From assembly GCF_006334915.2 (NCBI RefSeq), contig NZ_VDMA02000010.1:124001-188000 (forward strand): a DNA stretch of 64,000 nucleotides, given 5' to 3'. Of the stretch, positions 25,277 through 34,023 are shown piece after piece. The notes below the pieces were generated by a model. That model was not told where the DNA came from, made no database searches, and saw only the letters and a list, made by a program, of their open reading frames with translations. Position numbers and translations under genes: made by a program. Position 1 is the first letter of the stretch; every line of letters starts with the position of its first letter. The stretch comes from Microbispora catharanthi (GTDB taxonomy: Bacteria; Actinomycetota; Actinomycetes; Streptosporangiales; Streptosporangiaceae).

Positions 25277-26440
25277 ATGGCGGTCGTCGAACGCGTCATC
25301 GTCACGGTCTTCGCCACGGTCACCAAGTCCGTGGTCGACGGGCACGGCCACCGGCATCCCGGCCCGCCGCGGGAGGTGCGGGAGGCGCTGCTGGCCATCA
25401 CCGACAGCGACGGCGCGACCGGATACTGCCTGGCGGCGCCGGACACCGTCAGGGAGGCGGTGATCACGAGCCACATCGGGCCGGCGCTGATGGGTCAGGA
25501 CAGCCTCGACCGGGAGCGGCTGTGGCACCGCGTCGCCCGCCGGCAGCGGGGCGCGCAGGGCAACCTGTCCGACCGGGCGCTCAGCGCGGCCGACCAGGCC
25601 CTGTGGGACCTCGCCGGGCGCAAGCTCGGCCTGCCGGTCTGGAAGCTTCTCGGCGGCGCCCGCTCCGAGGTGCCCGCCTACGCGAGCACGATGTGCGGCG
25701 ACGACATCCCCGGCGGCCTGGCCACCCCCGAGGACTACGCCGCCTTCGCCAAGGAACTCGTCTCCCGCGGCTATCGCGGGATCAAGCTGCACACCTGGAT
25801 GCCGCCCATGCCGTACGGCGTGGACCGCGACATCGAGGCGTGCGCCGCGGTCCGGGAGGCGGTCGGCCCGGACGTCGCGCTCATGCTCGACAGCAACCAC
25901 TGGTACTCCCGCTCCGAGGCCCTGGCCCTCGGCAGGGCCCTCGACGAGCTGAACTTCGCGTGGTACGAGGAGCCCATGGAGGAGGCCTCGGTGCAGTCGT
26001 ACCGATGGCTCGCCGACCAGCTCAGGACGCCGATCCTCGGGCCGGAGACCTCCTGGGGCAAGCACATGGCGCGGGCGGAGTGGGTGGCCGCGGGGGCCTG
26101 CGACATCCTCAGGGTCGGCGTGGTCGGCTCCGGCGGGATCATCCCGGCGATCAAGGCGGTCCACCTGGCCGAGTCGTTCGGCATGGACTGCGAGATCCAC
26201 GGCAACGGCTCCGGCGCCCTCGCCGTGATCGGCGCCACGCTGTGCGGACAGTGGTACGAGCGGGGGCTGCTGCACCCGCACTCGAACTACGACACGCCCG
26301 CCCCGCACCTGCGGTCGATCGTCGATCCGCTCGCCGACGGAAAGGTGCGGATGCCGGACACTCCCGGACTGGGGGATGATCTGGATATGGACTACATCGC
26401 CTCCCGGACGGTCACCTCCTGGGGAACCGGCTCACAATAG
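25277..26440 (+). CDS. enolase superfamily enzyme, mandelate racemase subgroup (aldarate or lactone-active?)
   Basis: 387 residues. Capping domain (MAVVERVIVTVFATVTKSVVDGHGHRHPG) plus barrel. Metal ligands appear as D in LMLDSNHWYS, E in WYEEPMEE and E in GPETSWGK. The lysine motif is KLHTWMPP, K-x-H in place of the common K-x-K, and HGNGSGALAVIGA supplies a late histidine. The exact reaction cannot be read from this. Position in a uronate import operon next to Udh and KdgD suggests galactarate dehydration or galactarolactone cycloisomerisation, which would complement the gudD-type enzyme. Other acid-sugar dehydratases are possible. Confidence 0.75.
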   Translation: MAVVERVIVTVFATVTKSVVDGHGHRHPGPPREVREALLAITDSDGATGYCLAAPDTVREAVITSHIGPALMGQDSLDRERLWHRVARRQRGAQGNLSDRALSAADQALWDLAGRKLGLPVWKLLGGARSEVPAYASTMCGDDIPGGLATPEDYAAFAKELVSRGYRGIKLHTWMPPMPYGVDRDIEACAAVREAVGPDVALMLDSNHWYSRSEALALGRALDELNFAWYEEPMEEASVQSYRWLADQLRTPILGPETSWGKHMARAEWVAAGACDILRVGVVGSGGIIPAIKAVHLAESFGMDCEIHGNGSGALAVIGATLCGQWYERGLLHPHSNYDTPAPHLRSIVDPLADGKVRMPDTPGLGDDLDMDYIASRTVTSWGTGSQ

Positions 26441-26471
26441 GAGGCGGACAGGCGGGTCAGGGAGGTTACAC

Positions 26472-27245
26472 ATGGCGGAACCCGTGCCGCACGTGAAGTC
26501 GGCACTCCGGACGGTCGAGCTGCTCGACTTCTTCGCGCAGTATCCCGGACTGCACAGCCTCACCGACCTACAGGGCAAGCTGGGCTACCCCAAGAGCAGC
26601 CTGCACGCCCTGCTGCGCACGCTGGTCGACCTCGGCTGGATCGAGACCGACGTCACCGGCACGCTCTACCGGATCGGCATGCGGGCTCTGCTGGTCGGGG
26701 CGACGTACATCGACGGCGACCCGGTGGTCCAGCTCGCGCACGACGCACTGGACTGGCTGGCCGAGGTCACGGGCGAGACGGTGCACCTCGCCCGTCTCGA
26801 CCACTTCGACATCGTGTACCTCGCCACGCGCGCCTCGCGGCACTACCTGCGGCCGTTCTCACGCGTGGGCCGCCGCCTGCCGGCGAGCACCACGTCGCTC
26901 GGCAAGGCGATCCTGGCGAGCAGGGACGACGGCGAGGTGCGCGCGATGCTGCCCGCCGAGCTGCCCTCGCTGACGGCCCACACGATCGTGGACGCCGAGG
27001 AGTTGCTGGTCGACCTGCACCGGGTGCGCAAGCAGGGCTACGCGGTGGACCGCGAGGAGAACACCGAGGGACTGCGCTGCTTCGGCGTCGCGCTGCACAT
27101 CAGCGACCCGCCGCGCGACGCCATCAGCTGCTCGGTGCCGATCCCCCGCCTCACGCCCGAGCGGGAGAAGGAGATCGCCTCCTGCCTCCTTGAGGCGCGC
27201 GAGCGCATCGAACGCTCCGCCATGCGGCAGCGCCGCGCCTACTGA
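26472..27245 (+). CDS. IclR family transcriptional regulator
   Basis: 257 residues from an ATG behind GGAGG. N-terminal winged helix (about 5-65: VKSALRTVELLDFFAQYPGLHSLTDLQGKLGYPKSSLHALLRTL) and C-terminal GAF-like effector domain (about 80-250) with GETVHLARLDHFDIVYL, RRLPASTTSLGKAILA, KQGYAVDREENTEGLRCFGVAL and ISCSVPIPRLT, all standard for IclR/KdgR. It is the last gene of the importer operon and probably controls it and the divergent kdgD-pectate lyase operon. The paired TGAAC-N3-GTTCA sites are likely targets. Ligand presumably a uronate breakdown intermediate. Confidence 0.9.
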   Translation: MAEPVPHVKSALRTVELLDFFAQYPGLHSLTDLQGKLGYPKSSLHALLRTLVDLGWIETDVTGTLYRIGMRALLVGATYIDGDPVVQLAHDALDWLAEVTGETVHLARLDHFDIVYLATRASRHYLRPFSRVGRRLPASTTSLGKAILASRDDGEVRAMLPAELPSLTAHTIVDAEELLVDLHRVRKQGYAVDREENTEGLRCFGVALHISDPPRDAISCSVPIPRLTPEREKEIASCLLEARERIERSAMRQRRAY

Positions 27246-27246
27246 C

Positions 27247-27272
27247 CGGCTCCGCCCCCGGCGGCGGAGCCG
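27247..27272. terminator. terminator between iclR-type gene and NmrA-like gene
   Basis: Perfect 10-bp stem (27247-27256 with 27263-27272), six-base loop, between the convergent stop codons. Confidence 0.7.
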
Positions 27273-27283
27273 TGTCCTGCGCC

Positions 27284-28159
27284 TCACGCTCTCCAGCCGG
27301 TGGCGCGCAGCCACGTCTCCAAGGTCATCAGCCCCGGGTGCTCGGATCGCAGGGCCGGCAGATCGACCTGTGCGGACGGTTGCTCGTCGAAGAACTCGAA
27401 CATCCGGGCCACCCACTCGTCGAACGCGCGCACCTGCTCGATCGGCGTCCGTTCGAAGCGGGCCGGCAGGCCGCACACCCGGCCGAACGTCTCGGCGATC
27501 TCGGACGGGGTGAGCTCGTCGGCGCCCAGGTCGACGGTACGGCCGAGGAACCGGCCGGGGCGCTCGAAGGCGAGGGCGGCGAACACCCCGATGTCCTCCA
27601 CGCCGATCAGCTGCATCGGCTTGCCGGGCTGCGCGGGGAGCCGCACGACCAGCGTGCCGTCCTCCAGGACCGGCCGGTTGTAGGTGGCGAAGTTCTCCAT
27701 GAAGGAGACCGGGCGCAGGACCGTCGCCGGGAGCCCGAGGGCGTGGATCTCGCGCTCGATCCGTGCCTTGCTCTCGAAGTGGGGGATCCCGGAAGGGGCG
27801 TCCGCGCCGGGGACCGAGCTGTACACCAGGTGTCCCGTGCCGATCTCCGCGGCCAGCCGGGCCACCGTCAGGCCCCGCCGCTCCTCGGCGGCGGCGCCCT
27901 CGACGGTGATCCTCGGGCCCTGCATCATGGTCAGCGCGAGGAAGACCCCGTCCACGCCCCGCATCGCGTGGCGCAGCGACGCCTCGTCGTCGAGGTCGCC
28001 CACGACGAGTTCCGCCCCCGACTCTTCCAGGGTCCTCGCGGCGGAACGGTCCGGGTCGCGCACCAGGGCGCGCACGCTCCGGCCCCGGGCGAGCAGTTGC
28101 CGCGCGGCGGCGCCGCCCTGCCGGCCCGTGGCGCCGACCACCAGTACGGGATCGCTCAT
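27284..28159 (-). CDS. NmrA-like NAD(P)-binding protein
   Basis: 291 residues. N-terminal Rossmann motif VLVVGATGRQGGAAARQLLARG, then VRALVRDPD and GAELVVGDLDD, followed by ALTMMQGP and the KARIEREI and LPATVLRPVSFMENF stretches typical of NmrA/HSCARG-like atypical short-chain proteins. These sense redox state or act as quinone reductases; no Tyr-x3-Lys pair is visible. It is divergent from an MmyB-type regulator, an arrangement common in actinobacteria, and is probably controlled by it. Confidence 0.85.
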   Translation of the reverse strand: MSDPVLVVGATGRQGGAAARQLLARGRSVRALVRDPDRSAARTLEESGAELVVGDLDDEASLRHAMRGVDGVFLALTMMQGPRITVEGAAAEERRGLTVARLAAEIGTGHLVYSSVPGADAPSGIPHFESKARIEREIHALGLPATVLRPVSFMENFATYNRPVLEDGTLVVRLPAQPGKPMQLIGVEDIGVFAALAFERPGRFLGRTVDLGADELTPSEIAETFGRVCGLPARFERTPIEQVRAFDEWVARMFEFFDEQPSAQVDLPALRSEHPGLMTLETWLRATGWRA

Positions 28160-28278
28160 GGCGCCTACCTCCGTGGCACACTCGCGGTGTGAAGGATCAT
28201 GGACGTCACGATAACGAGAGGGCGTCCGGCGGTCCTGGCACTCGTGCTGCCAGTCACGCGCCCGGCCGCCGCGCCAGG

Positions 28279-29223
28279 GTGTCGGACCGCAGGGCCGAGC
28301 TCGGCGCGTTCCTCCGCGCCCGGCGGGCCCGCCTGCGTCCGGCCGACGTCGGCCTGCCGGAAGGCGAGCCGGCCCTGCGCCGCACCCCCGGCCTGCGCCG
28401 CGAGGAGATCGCCGAGCTCTCGGGTGTCGGTGTCACCTGGTACACCTACCTGGAACAGGGACGGGACATCTCGGCGTCGGCGCAGGTGATCGACGCGCTG
28501 GCCCGCGCGCTGCTGCTCGATCCCGACGAACACCGCCACCTGCGCGACCTGGCCGGCCTGGCCCCGCCGGACACGCCGTCCGGCGAGGGGGAGCGGCCAC
28601 GTGACCGGCTGCGGCTCCTGGTGGACTCCGCCGCCCCGAACGCCGCCTCCGTGTACGACGCGCGCTTCGACTATCTGGCCTGGAACACCCCCTACGCCCT
28701 ACTCCGCCACGATCCGCTGACGCTCCCGCCGGGCAGGCGGAACCTGCTGTGGATGATGTTCACCGACGCCGGCAACCGCGCCCGGATGGTCCATTGGGAA
28801 CCCGCCGCCCGCGCCGTGATCAGCCAGTTCCGCGCCGCGATGGGACGCCGGCCGGGTGATCCCGCCTTCACGGCGCTGGTGGCGGAGCTGAGCGAGGTCA
28901 GCCCGGAGTTCCGGGAGTGGTGGGCGGACTATCCGGTCCGCCGCTTCAGGCCCGCGACGGTCGCGATCGACCACCCCGAGATCGGGCGGCTGGACCTCGA
29001 AGTGTTCCAGTTGCGTCCGGCGGAGCACCCCGATCTCCTGCTGGTGCTGCAGGTGCCGGCGGGCGAGGACGGCCGCAGGCGGGTGACCTCGCTCCTCGAT
29101 GGACGGCGGGACTCCGGCGGCGCCCCGAAGAGCAGCGCCCTAGAGGGCGGCGCCTCAGAGGGCGGCGCTCCAAAGGGCGGCCTCCCGGCGCGCCGCCCCG
29201 GTAATCGCCCGCATCCGGGGTAA
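28279..29223 (+). CDS. MmyB-type helix-turn-helix regulator
   Basis: 314 residues from a GTG at 28279 (VSDRRAELGAFLRARRARL); another GTG at 28189 in the same frame would add 30 weak residues and leave only 29 bp to the divergent gene. N-terminal XRE domain (about 3-85: LRREEIAELSGVGVTWYTYLEQGRD) and MmyB ligand-binding domain (about 105-265: YDARFDYLAWNTPYALL, NLLWMMF, HPEIGRLDLEVFQLRP). The last 40 residues are low-complexity, carrying GGAS-EGGAPKGG-like repeats coded by short tandem repeats. Likely represses or activates the adjacent NmrA-like gene. Confidence 0.87.
   Translation: MSDRRAELGAFLRARRARLRPADVGLPEGEPALRRTPGLRREEIAELSGVGVTWYTYLEQGRDISASAQVIDALARALLLDPDEHRHLRDLAGLAPPDTPSGEGERPRDRLRLLVDSAAPNAASVYDARFDYLAWNTPYALLRHDPLTLPPGRRNLLWMMFTDAGNRARMVHWEPAARAVISQFRAAMGRRPGDPAFTALVAELSEVSPEFREWWADYPVRRFRPATVAIDHPEIGRLDLEVFQLRPAEHPDLLLVLQVPAGEDGRRRVTSLLDGRRDSGGAPKSSALEGGASEGGAPKGGLPARRPGNRPHPG
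29141..29184. repeat. three imperfect 15-bp tandem units in the MmyB-type gene end
   Basis: Three copies around the core AGAGGGCGGCGCC lie in tandem and encode the Gly-rich tail of the protein. They may also form secondary structure in front of ftsK. Confidence 0.5.
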
Positions 29224-29233
29224 CTTCGGCATC

Positions 29234-31768
29234 ATGGCCACCCGTACGTCCGGACAGGGGTCCGGCAAGCGCCCCGCGTCGCGCTCCGGATCCCGTACGG
29301 CTTCCGCGAAGCGATCCCCGGCGGGTTCCCGAGGCAGGGCGGCGCCCAAGTCCGCGCCCAAGCGGCCGGTCGCCACCGGACAGGACCCGATCAGCTGGTT
29401 CTTCCTTGTGATCGGCAAGCTCGTCATCGGCATGTGGATGCTGGTGGCGAACGGCGTGGGCATGGCGGCGCGGGCCCTCGGGCAGGGAGCCCGCGACCTC
29501 GACCCCGTGCACCGCCGCGACGGGCAGGGGCTGTCGGTGCTCGCGGCCGCCATCGTGCTCGCCGCCCTGACCTGGCGGGACACCAAGACGGGATTCGCCG
29601 CGTTCGTCGACACCGTGGTGCGCGGGACGGTGGGATCGCTCGCCTGGGCGGTGCCCGTGCTGCTCGCGCTGCTCGCCTGGCGGCTGCTGCGCCACCCCGA
29701 CCAGAACGCCGAGACCGGCAGGATGGGCATCGGCTGGACCGCGCTGCTGGCCGGGATCCTCGGGATCGTGCACGTCGCCCACGGCACGCCGTACCCCTCA
29801 GGCGGGCCCAACGACGGCATGGACAACGTGTCGGCGGCGGGCGGCATGATCGGCTTCATCGTCTCGGCTCCGCCGTCGAGCATCCTGCCGGCGTTCATCA
29901 CGATCCCGCTGCTGGTGATGCTGTCCGGCTTCGGCCTGCTGGTGATCACAGCCACTCCGGTCCACCGCATTCCCGAGCGTCTCGCCGAGATCCAGCACAT
30001 GCTCTTCCAGCGGCCGGAGGAGACCGGGGAGCCCCGCAAGGCCCCCGCGCCGGCCAAGAAGCGCACCCGCAAGCAGCAGGGTGGCGGGCGCGACGCCGAG
30101 GGCGGCGACGGCGTCAAGCCGTACGACACGCCCGTGCTGTCGGAGAAGGACCACTCGCCGGAGATCGTCCCCGGCCTCGTGGACGACGTCGTGGAGTCGG
30201 CCGAGCCGACCGAGCCGGAGATACCCAAGCCGGCGCCTCAGCCTCCGCTGCCGACCCCCGCGCCGCGCAAGGTGGAGCAGCTCGTCCTGTCCAGCCAGGA
30301 GGGGCCGTACACGCTGCCGGACCTCACGATGCTGCGGCCGGGCAGCGCGCCCAAGCAGGAGACCAAGGGCAACCGGACGGTCGTGAACGCGCTGACCAGC
30401 GTGCTGGAGCAGTTCTCCATCGACGCGCAGGTCGTCGGCTTCACCCGGGGCCCGACGGTGACCAGGTATGAGATCGAGCTGGGCCCGGCCGTCAAGGTCG
30501 AGAAGGTCACCGCGCTCACCAGGAACATCGCCTACGCCGTCAAGTCCGCGGACGTCCGGATCCTGTCTCCCATCCCCGGCAAGTCGGCCATCGGCGTGGA
30601 GATCCCCAACGTCGACAAGGACCTCGTGTCGCTCGGCGACGTGCTGCGCTCGCAGGTGGCCCAGGCCGACCACCACCCGATGATCGTCGGGCTCGGCAAG
30701 GACGTCGAGGGCCGCACCATCGTGGCCAACCTGGCCAAGATGCCGCACATCCTCATCGCGGGCGCCACCGGCGCGGGCAAGTCGACCTGCATCAACGGGC
30801 TGATCTCCTCGATCCTCCTGCGGGCCACGCCCGACGAGGTCCGCATGGTGCTGGTCGACCCCAAGCGGGTCGAGCTCAGCTCGTACGAGGGCATCCCGCA
30901 CCTCATCACGCCCATCATCACCAACCCGAAGAAGGCCGCCGAGGCCCTCGAATGGGTGGTGGGCGAGATGGACCGGCGGTACGACGACCTGGCGGCCAGC
31001 GGCTTCCGGCACGTGGACGACTTCAACAAGGCCGTGCGCGCGGGCAAGCTGGTGCCGCCGCCGGGCAGCGAGCGCGTCTACCAGCCGTACCCGTACCTGC
31101 TGGTGATCGTGGACGAGCTGGCCGACCTGATGATGGTCGCGCCGCGCGACGTGGAGGACTCGATCGTCCGCATCACACAGCTCGCCCGGGCCGCCGGCAT
31201 CCACCTGGTCATCGCCACCCAGCGGCCGTCCGTGGACGTCGTCACCGGCCTGATCAAGGCGAACGTGCCCTCGCGGCTGGCGTTCGCCACCTCCTCGCTC
31301 GCCGACTCGCGGGTCATCCTCGACCAGCCGGGAGCCGAGAAGCTCGTCGGGCAGGGCGACGCGCTGTTCCTGCCCATGGGCGCGAGCAAGCCGATGCGAC
31401 TGCAGAACGCGTTCATCTCCGAGAAGGAGATCGCGGAGGTCGTCGCCCATTGCAAGGCCCAGATGCAGGCCGAGTATCGGGAGGACGTCGCCGCGCCCGC
31501 CGCCGCGAAGCGGGAGGTCGACGAGGAGATCGGCGACGACCTCGACCTGCTGATCCAGGCCGCCGAGCTGATCGTGTCGACCCAGTTCGGCTCGACGTCC
31601 ATGCTCCAGCGCAAGCTGCGCGTGGGCTTCGCCAAGGCCGGGCGGCTGATGGACCTGCTGGAGAGCCGCAACGTGGTCGGCCCGAGCGAGGGGTCCAAGG
31701 CCCGCGAGGTGCTGGTCAAGCCCGACGAACTGCCCGGCCTGCTCGCCGAGCTGCGCGGCGGGGAGTAG
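29234..31768 (+). CDS. ftsK: DNA translocase FtsK/SpoIIIE
   Basis: 844 residues. Basic N-terminus, four hydrophobic helices between about residues 55 and 250, a Pro-rich linker, then the motor. Alpha/beta motor domains show Walker A GATGAGKS near residue 515, Walker B LLVIVDELADLMM near 625 and THLVIATQRPSVDVVTG. The C-terminal gamma winged helix (TSMLQRKLRVGFAKAGRLMDLLE) reads KOPS-type sequences. It pumps chromosomal DNA through the division septum or, in sporulating actinomycetes, spore septa. Start 29234 is 10 bp after the MmyB-type gene. It belongs to the conserved actinobacterial block with rimO, pgsA and cinA. Confidence 0.95.
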   Translation: MATRTSGQGSGKRPASRSGSRTASAKRSPAGSRGRAAPKSAPKRPVATGQDPISWFFLVIGKLVIGMWMLVANGVGMAARALGQGARDLDPVHRRDGQGLSVLAAAIVLAALTWRDTKTGFAAFVDTVVRGTVGSLAWAVPVLLALLAWRLLRHPDQNAETGRMGIGWTALLAGILGIVHVAHGTPYPSGGPNDGMDNVSAAGGMIGFIVSAPPSSILPAFITIPLLVMLSGFGLLVITATPVHRIPERLAEIQHMLFQRPEETGEPRKAPAPAKKRTRKQQGGGRDAEGGDGVKPYDTPVLSEKDHSPEIVPGLVDDVVESAEPTEPEIPKPAPQPPLPTPAPRKVEQLVLSSQEGPYTLPDLTMLRPGSAPKQETKGNRTVVNALTSVLEQFSIDAQVVGFTRGPTVTRYEIELGPAVKVEKVTALTRNIAYAVKSADVRILSPIPGKSAIGVEIPNVDKDLVSLGDVLRSQVAQADHHPMIVGLGKDVEGRTIVANLAKMPHILIAGATGAGKSTCINGLISSILLRATPDEVRMVLVDPKRVELSSYEGIPHLITPIITNPKKAAEALEWVVGEMDRRYDDLAASGFRHVDDFNKAVRAGKLVPPPGSERVYQPYPYLLVIVDELADLMMVAPRDVEDSIVRITQLARAAGIHLVIATQRPSVDVVTGLIKANVPSRLAFATSSLADSRVILDQPGAEKLVGQGDALFLPMGASKPMRLQNAFISEKEIAEVVAHCKAQMQAEYREDVAAPAAAKREVDEEIGDDLDLLIQAAELIVSTQFGSTSMLQRKLRVGFAKAGRLMDLLESRNVVGPSEGSKAREVLVKPDELPGLLAELRGGE

Positions 31769-31964
31769 CCGCCGGGCCTCGCCAGGCACTTCAGGGACCA
31801 ACCGGCGCGCCTCGGCGGCGCACGGGTGCACGCCGGCCCCCCGGACGACGTCTTCCAACGCATGAGCCCGAGGAGGCAGGCGTGGGCGCCGAACAGCCCG
31901 TCGCGGGCCTGCGTCAAGAAGTGGCTGGGCAGCGCCTGGGGCCCCGACGTCTGCACGGGCTGGA

Positions 31965-33479
31965 TCACCTGACGTCAGCGCCGGCGACCCGGTGGGCGGC
32001 GGTAGCGAGCAGCAGGGCCGCGTGCGCGCCGGGGTCGGTCACCGGATGGCCCAGCAGCGTCTCGATGCGCTGCAGCCGCTGGTAGAACGTCTGCCGCCCG
32101 AGGTGCAGCGCGGCGGCCGCCCGAGTCGCGCTGCACCCGTGCAGCAGGAAGACCTCCAGCGTGCCGACGAGGTCGGTCCGGTGGGCCGTGTCCCAGTCCA
32201 CCAGCGGGCCGATGGTCCGCCGTACGAGCTCGGCGGCGTGCCGGGCGTCGGCGTGGCGGGTGAGCTCCAGTTCGAGGGCGAGCGCGCGGGTGGTGACGAG
32301 CCGGGCGCCCCGCCGCAGCCCGAGCGCGGCCCGCGCGTCCCGCAGCGAACCGCCCAGCTCGGCCAGGCCGGTCGCGGCGTGCCCCACGGCGACTCTGAGC
32401 TGGGGGGTGTGCAGCCGCCGCAGCGCCTCCTCCAGCGCCTGGGCGGCCGCGCCAGCGGCGTCCGCCACGGCCACCGGCACCGCGAGGGCGCCGAGCACCA
32501 GGCGGCCCACCCGCCCCCGCAGGGCGGTCGTGTGCAGGATGTGCGCGGCCCGGTCGAGCACGGCGAGCGCGGCCGCCGTCTCCAGGGCGTCCACGGCCAC
32601 GCCCACCAGCAGGTGGCCGGGCCCGGTGGGCAGGCCCGCCATGACCGCCCGTACGCCGGGGTCGGCCTCGGCCGTGCCCTCGATGAGGTCCCGCAGCAGC
32701 GCGGACGCCTGGCGGTCGCGCTCGCTCGGCGGACTGCCCGTCCTGAGCATGGCGAGGGCGAGGGCGACGGCCGTCCGCTCCAGCGCGATCGCCAGGTCGT
32801 CGGCGGGCAGCGCCGAACCGGGGCCGGCCACCAGCCGCCCCCAGGGGTGACCGTGGAGGGTGACCGGTGACTCGCAGACCGCACGCTCGGCCGCGCGCCA
32901 GGCGTCCCGGTCGCTGCCCACGCCGTGGGCGGCGACCAGCGCTCCGCTGGCGGACAGCAGCATCAGCGGTGCCCCCACCACCTCGGCTCCGGTCGCCAGT
33001 ACCCCGGCGACCCCGGCGCCGGCGATGAGCGCCTCGTTGAGGGCGCGAGTGGCCGCGTCGCCCACCCGCAGCCGCCGGCTCGCGTAGTCGACGATCAGCG
33101 TGTTGACGTGCTCGGTGATCCGGATGAACGGGACGACCGCGTGCAGGGTGATGAAGGGCAGCTCCTGCCTGCGGGCCTCCTCCACCAGCTCGGGCGGCGT
33201 CTCGGGGAACGTGCGGCCGAGTTCGAGGGCGACCCCGGCCACGCCCCTGGCGGCGATCTCCCGCAGGTAGTGCCGCCGCGCCCCCGCGTCGGTGCCGGCC
33301 AGGCCGAGCCCGGTCGTCAGCAACAGCTCGCCGCCGGTGAGCAGGGGACCGATCTCGTAGATCTCGCTGGAGTGCACCCATCGGACCACCCGGTCGAGCG
33401 CACCCTTCCCGGCGAGGACCTCCGGCCGGGCCTCCCGCAGCACCTCGAAGGACAGCAGCTCGCGCAGGGTCAGAGGCAT
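31965..33479 (-). CDS. PucR family transcriptional regulator
   Basis: 504 residues. The N-terminal PucR sensor domain (about 1-120) has LTLRELLSFEVLREARPEVLAG, VRWVHSSEI and GGELLLTTGL. The central GGDEF-like part has LRDARAALGLRR. The C-terminal helix-turn-helix (about 440-500) is TLEVFLLHGCSATRAAAALHLGRQTFYQRLQRIETLLG. PucR proteins control purine or related nucleobase use and similar pathways. The gene is divergent from a deaminase-oxygenase-permease operon, with two inverted repeats in the 94-bp gap, so it almost certainly controls that operon and itself. Confidence 0.93.
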   Translation of the reverse strand: MPLTLRELLSFEVLREARPEVLAGKGALDRVVRWVHSSEIYEIGPLLTGGELLLTTGLGLAGTDAGARRHYLREIAARGVAGVALELGRTFPETPPELVEEARRQELPFITLHAVVPFIRITEHVNTLIVDYASRRLRVGDAATRALNEALIAGAGVAGVLATGAEVVGAPLMLLSASGALVAAHGVGSDRDAWRAAERAVCESPVTLHGHPWGRLVAGPGSALPADDLAIALERTAVALALAMLRTGSPPSERDRQASALLRDLIEGTAEADPGVRAVMAGLPTGPGHLLVGVAVDALETAAALAVLDRAAHILHTTALRGRVGRLVLGALAVPVAVADAAGAAAQALEEALRRLHTPQLRVAVGHAATGLAELGGSLRDARAALGLRRGARLVTTRALALELELTRHADARHAAELVRRTIGPLVDWDTAHRTDLVGTLEVFLLHGCSATRAAAALHLGRQTFYQRLQRIETLLGHPVTDPGAHAALLLATAAHRVAGADVR

Positions 33480-33493
33480 CGGTGCACCCCTAT

Positions 33494-33506
33494 ACGGATC
33501 GTCCGT
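33494..33506. promoter_or_regulatory. operator candidate ACGGA-N3-TCCGT, site 1
   Basis: ACGGATCGTCCGT, perfect five-base arms, 15 bp from the pucR-type start. Together with site 2 it lies in the gap between the divergent genes, so PucR binding is the simplest reading. Confidence 0.5.
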
Positions 33507-33522
33507 TAAGGGTCGTCATAGT

Positions 33523-33539
33523 ACGGACGTTTCGTCCGT
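33523..33539. promoter_or_regulatory. operator candidate ACGGACG-N3-CGTCCGT, site 2
   Basis: ACGGACGTTTCGTCCGT is a perfect seven-base inverted repeat, 35 bp upstream of the deaminase start. It is centred 31 bp, about three helical turns, from site 1. Confidence 0.55.
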
Positions 33540-33573
33540 TCCCGAAGGCCCGGCATGGAGGGATAGTGAGCGC

Positions 33574-34023
33574 ATGACGAGCGACGCAGCCATGCTCAGC
33601 GTGGCCCTGGAAGAGGCAAGGAAGGGGTTCGCCGAAGGCGGCGTGCCGGTCGGCGCGGCCCTGTTCGGCCCGGACGGCCGCCTGCTGGGGCGCGGGCGAA
33701 ACCGCCGGGTCCAGGACGGCGACCCCTCGGTGCACGGGGAGACCGCCGCCTTCCGCGACGCGGGCCGCCAGCCCTCCTACCGCGGGACCACCATGGTGAG
33801 CACCCTGTCGCCCTGCTGGTACTGCAGCGGCCTGATCCGGCAGTTCCGCATCCCGCGGCTGGTGGTCGGCGAGTGTCGCACGTTCATGGGCGCGCACGAG
33901 TGGCTCGCCGAGGCCGGGGTGGAGGTCGTCGTGCTCGACGACCCCGAGTGCGCCGGGCTCATGACGGCCTTCATCGCGGCCAACTCGGCCCTCTGGAACG
34001 AGGACATCGGAGATGAGGCATGA
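33574..34023 (+). CDS. yeast-type cytosine deaminase
   Basis: 149 residues of the cytidine-deaminase fold. Zinc ligands are His in PSVHGE and two Cys in TLSPCWYC; the Glu of HGE is the proton shuttle. The order EEARKGFAEGGVPVGAALF, LGRGRNRRVQDGD, HGETAAF, TTMVSTLSPCWYC, IPRLVVGE, GVEVVVLDD and the final WNEDIGDE follows yeast Fcy1 cytosine deaminase closely, including its C-terminal tail. The enzyme deaminates cytosine to uracil and, in fungi, 5-methylcytosine to thymine. It overlaps the next gene by ATGA. A related purine-type deaminase activity is possible. Confidence 0.85.
   Translation: MTSDAAMLSVALEEARKGFAEGGVPVGAALFGPDGRLLGRGRNRRVQDGDPSVHGETAAFRDAGRQPSYRGTTMVSTLSPCWYCSGLIRQFRIPRLVVGECRTFMGAHEWLAEAGVEVVVLDDPECAGLMTAFIAANSALWNEDIGDEA

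Noticed and set aside
31769-31964. Possible gene remnant after ftsK
   Set aside because: Short frames on both strands show no family resemblance, and the stretch is under 200 bp.
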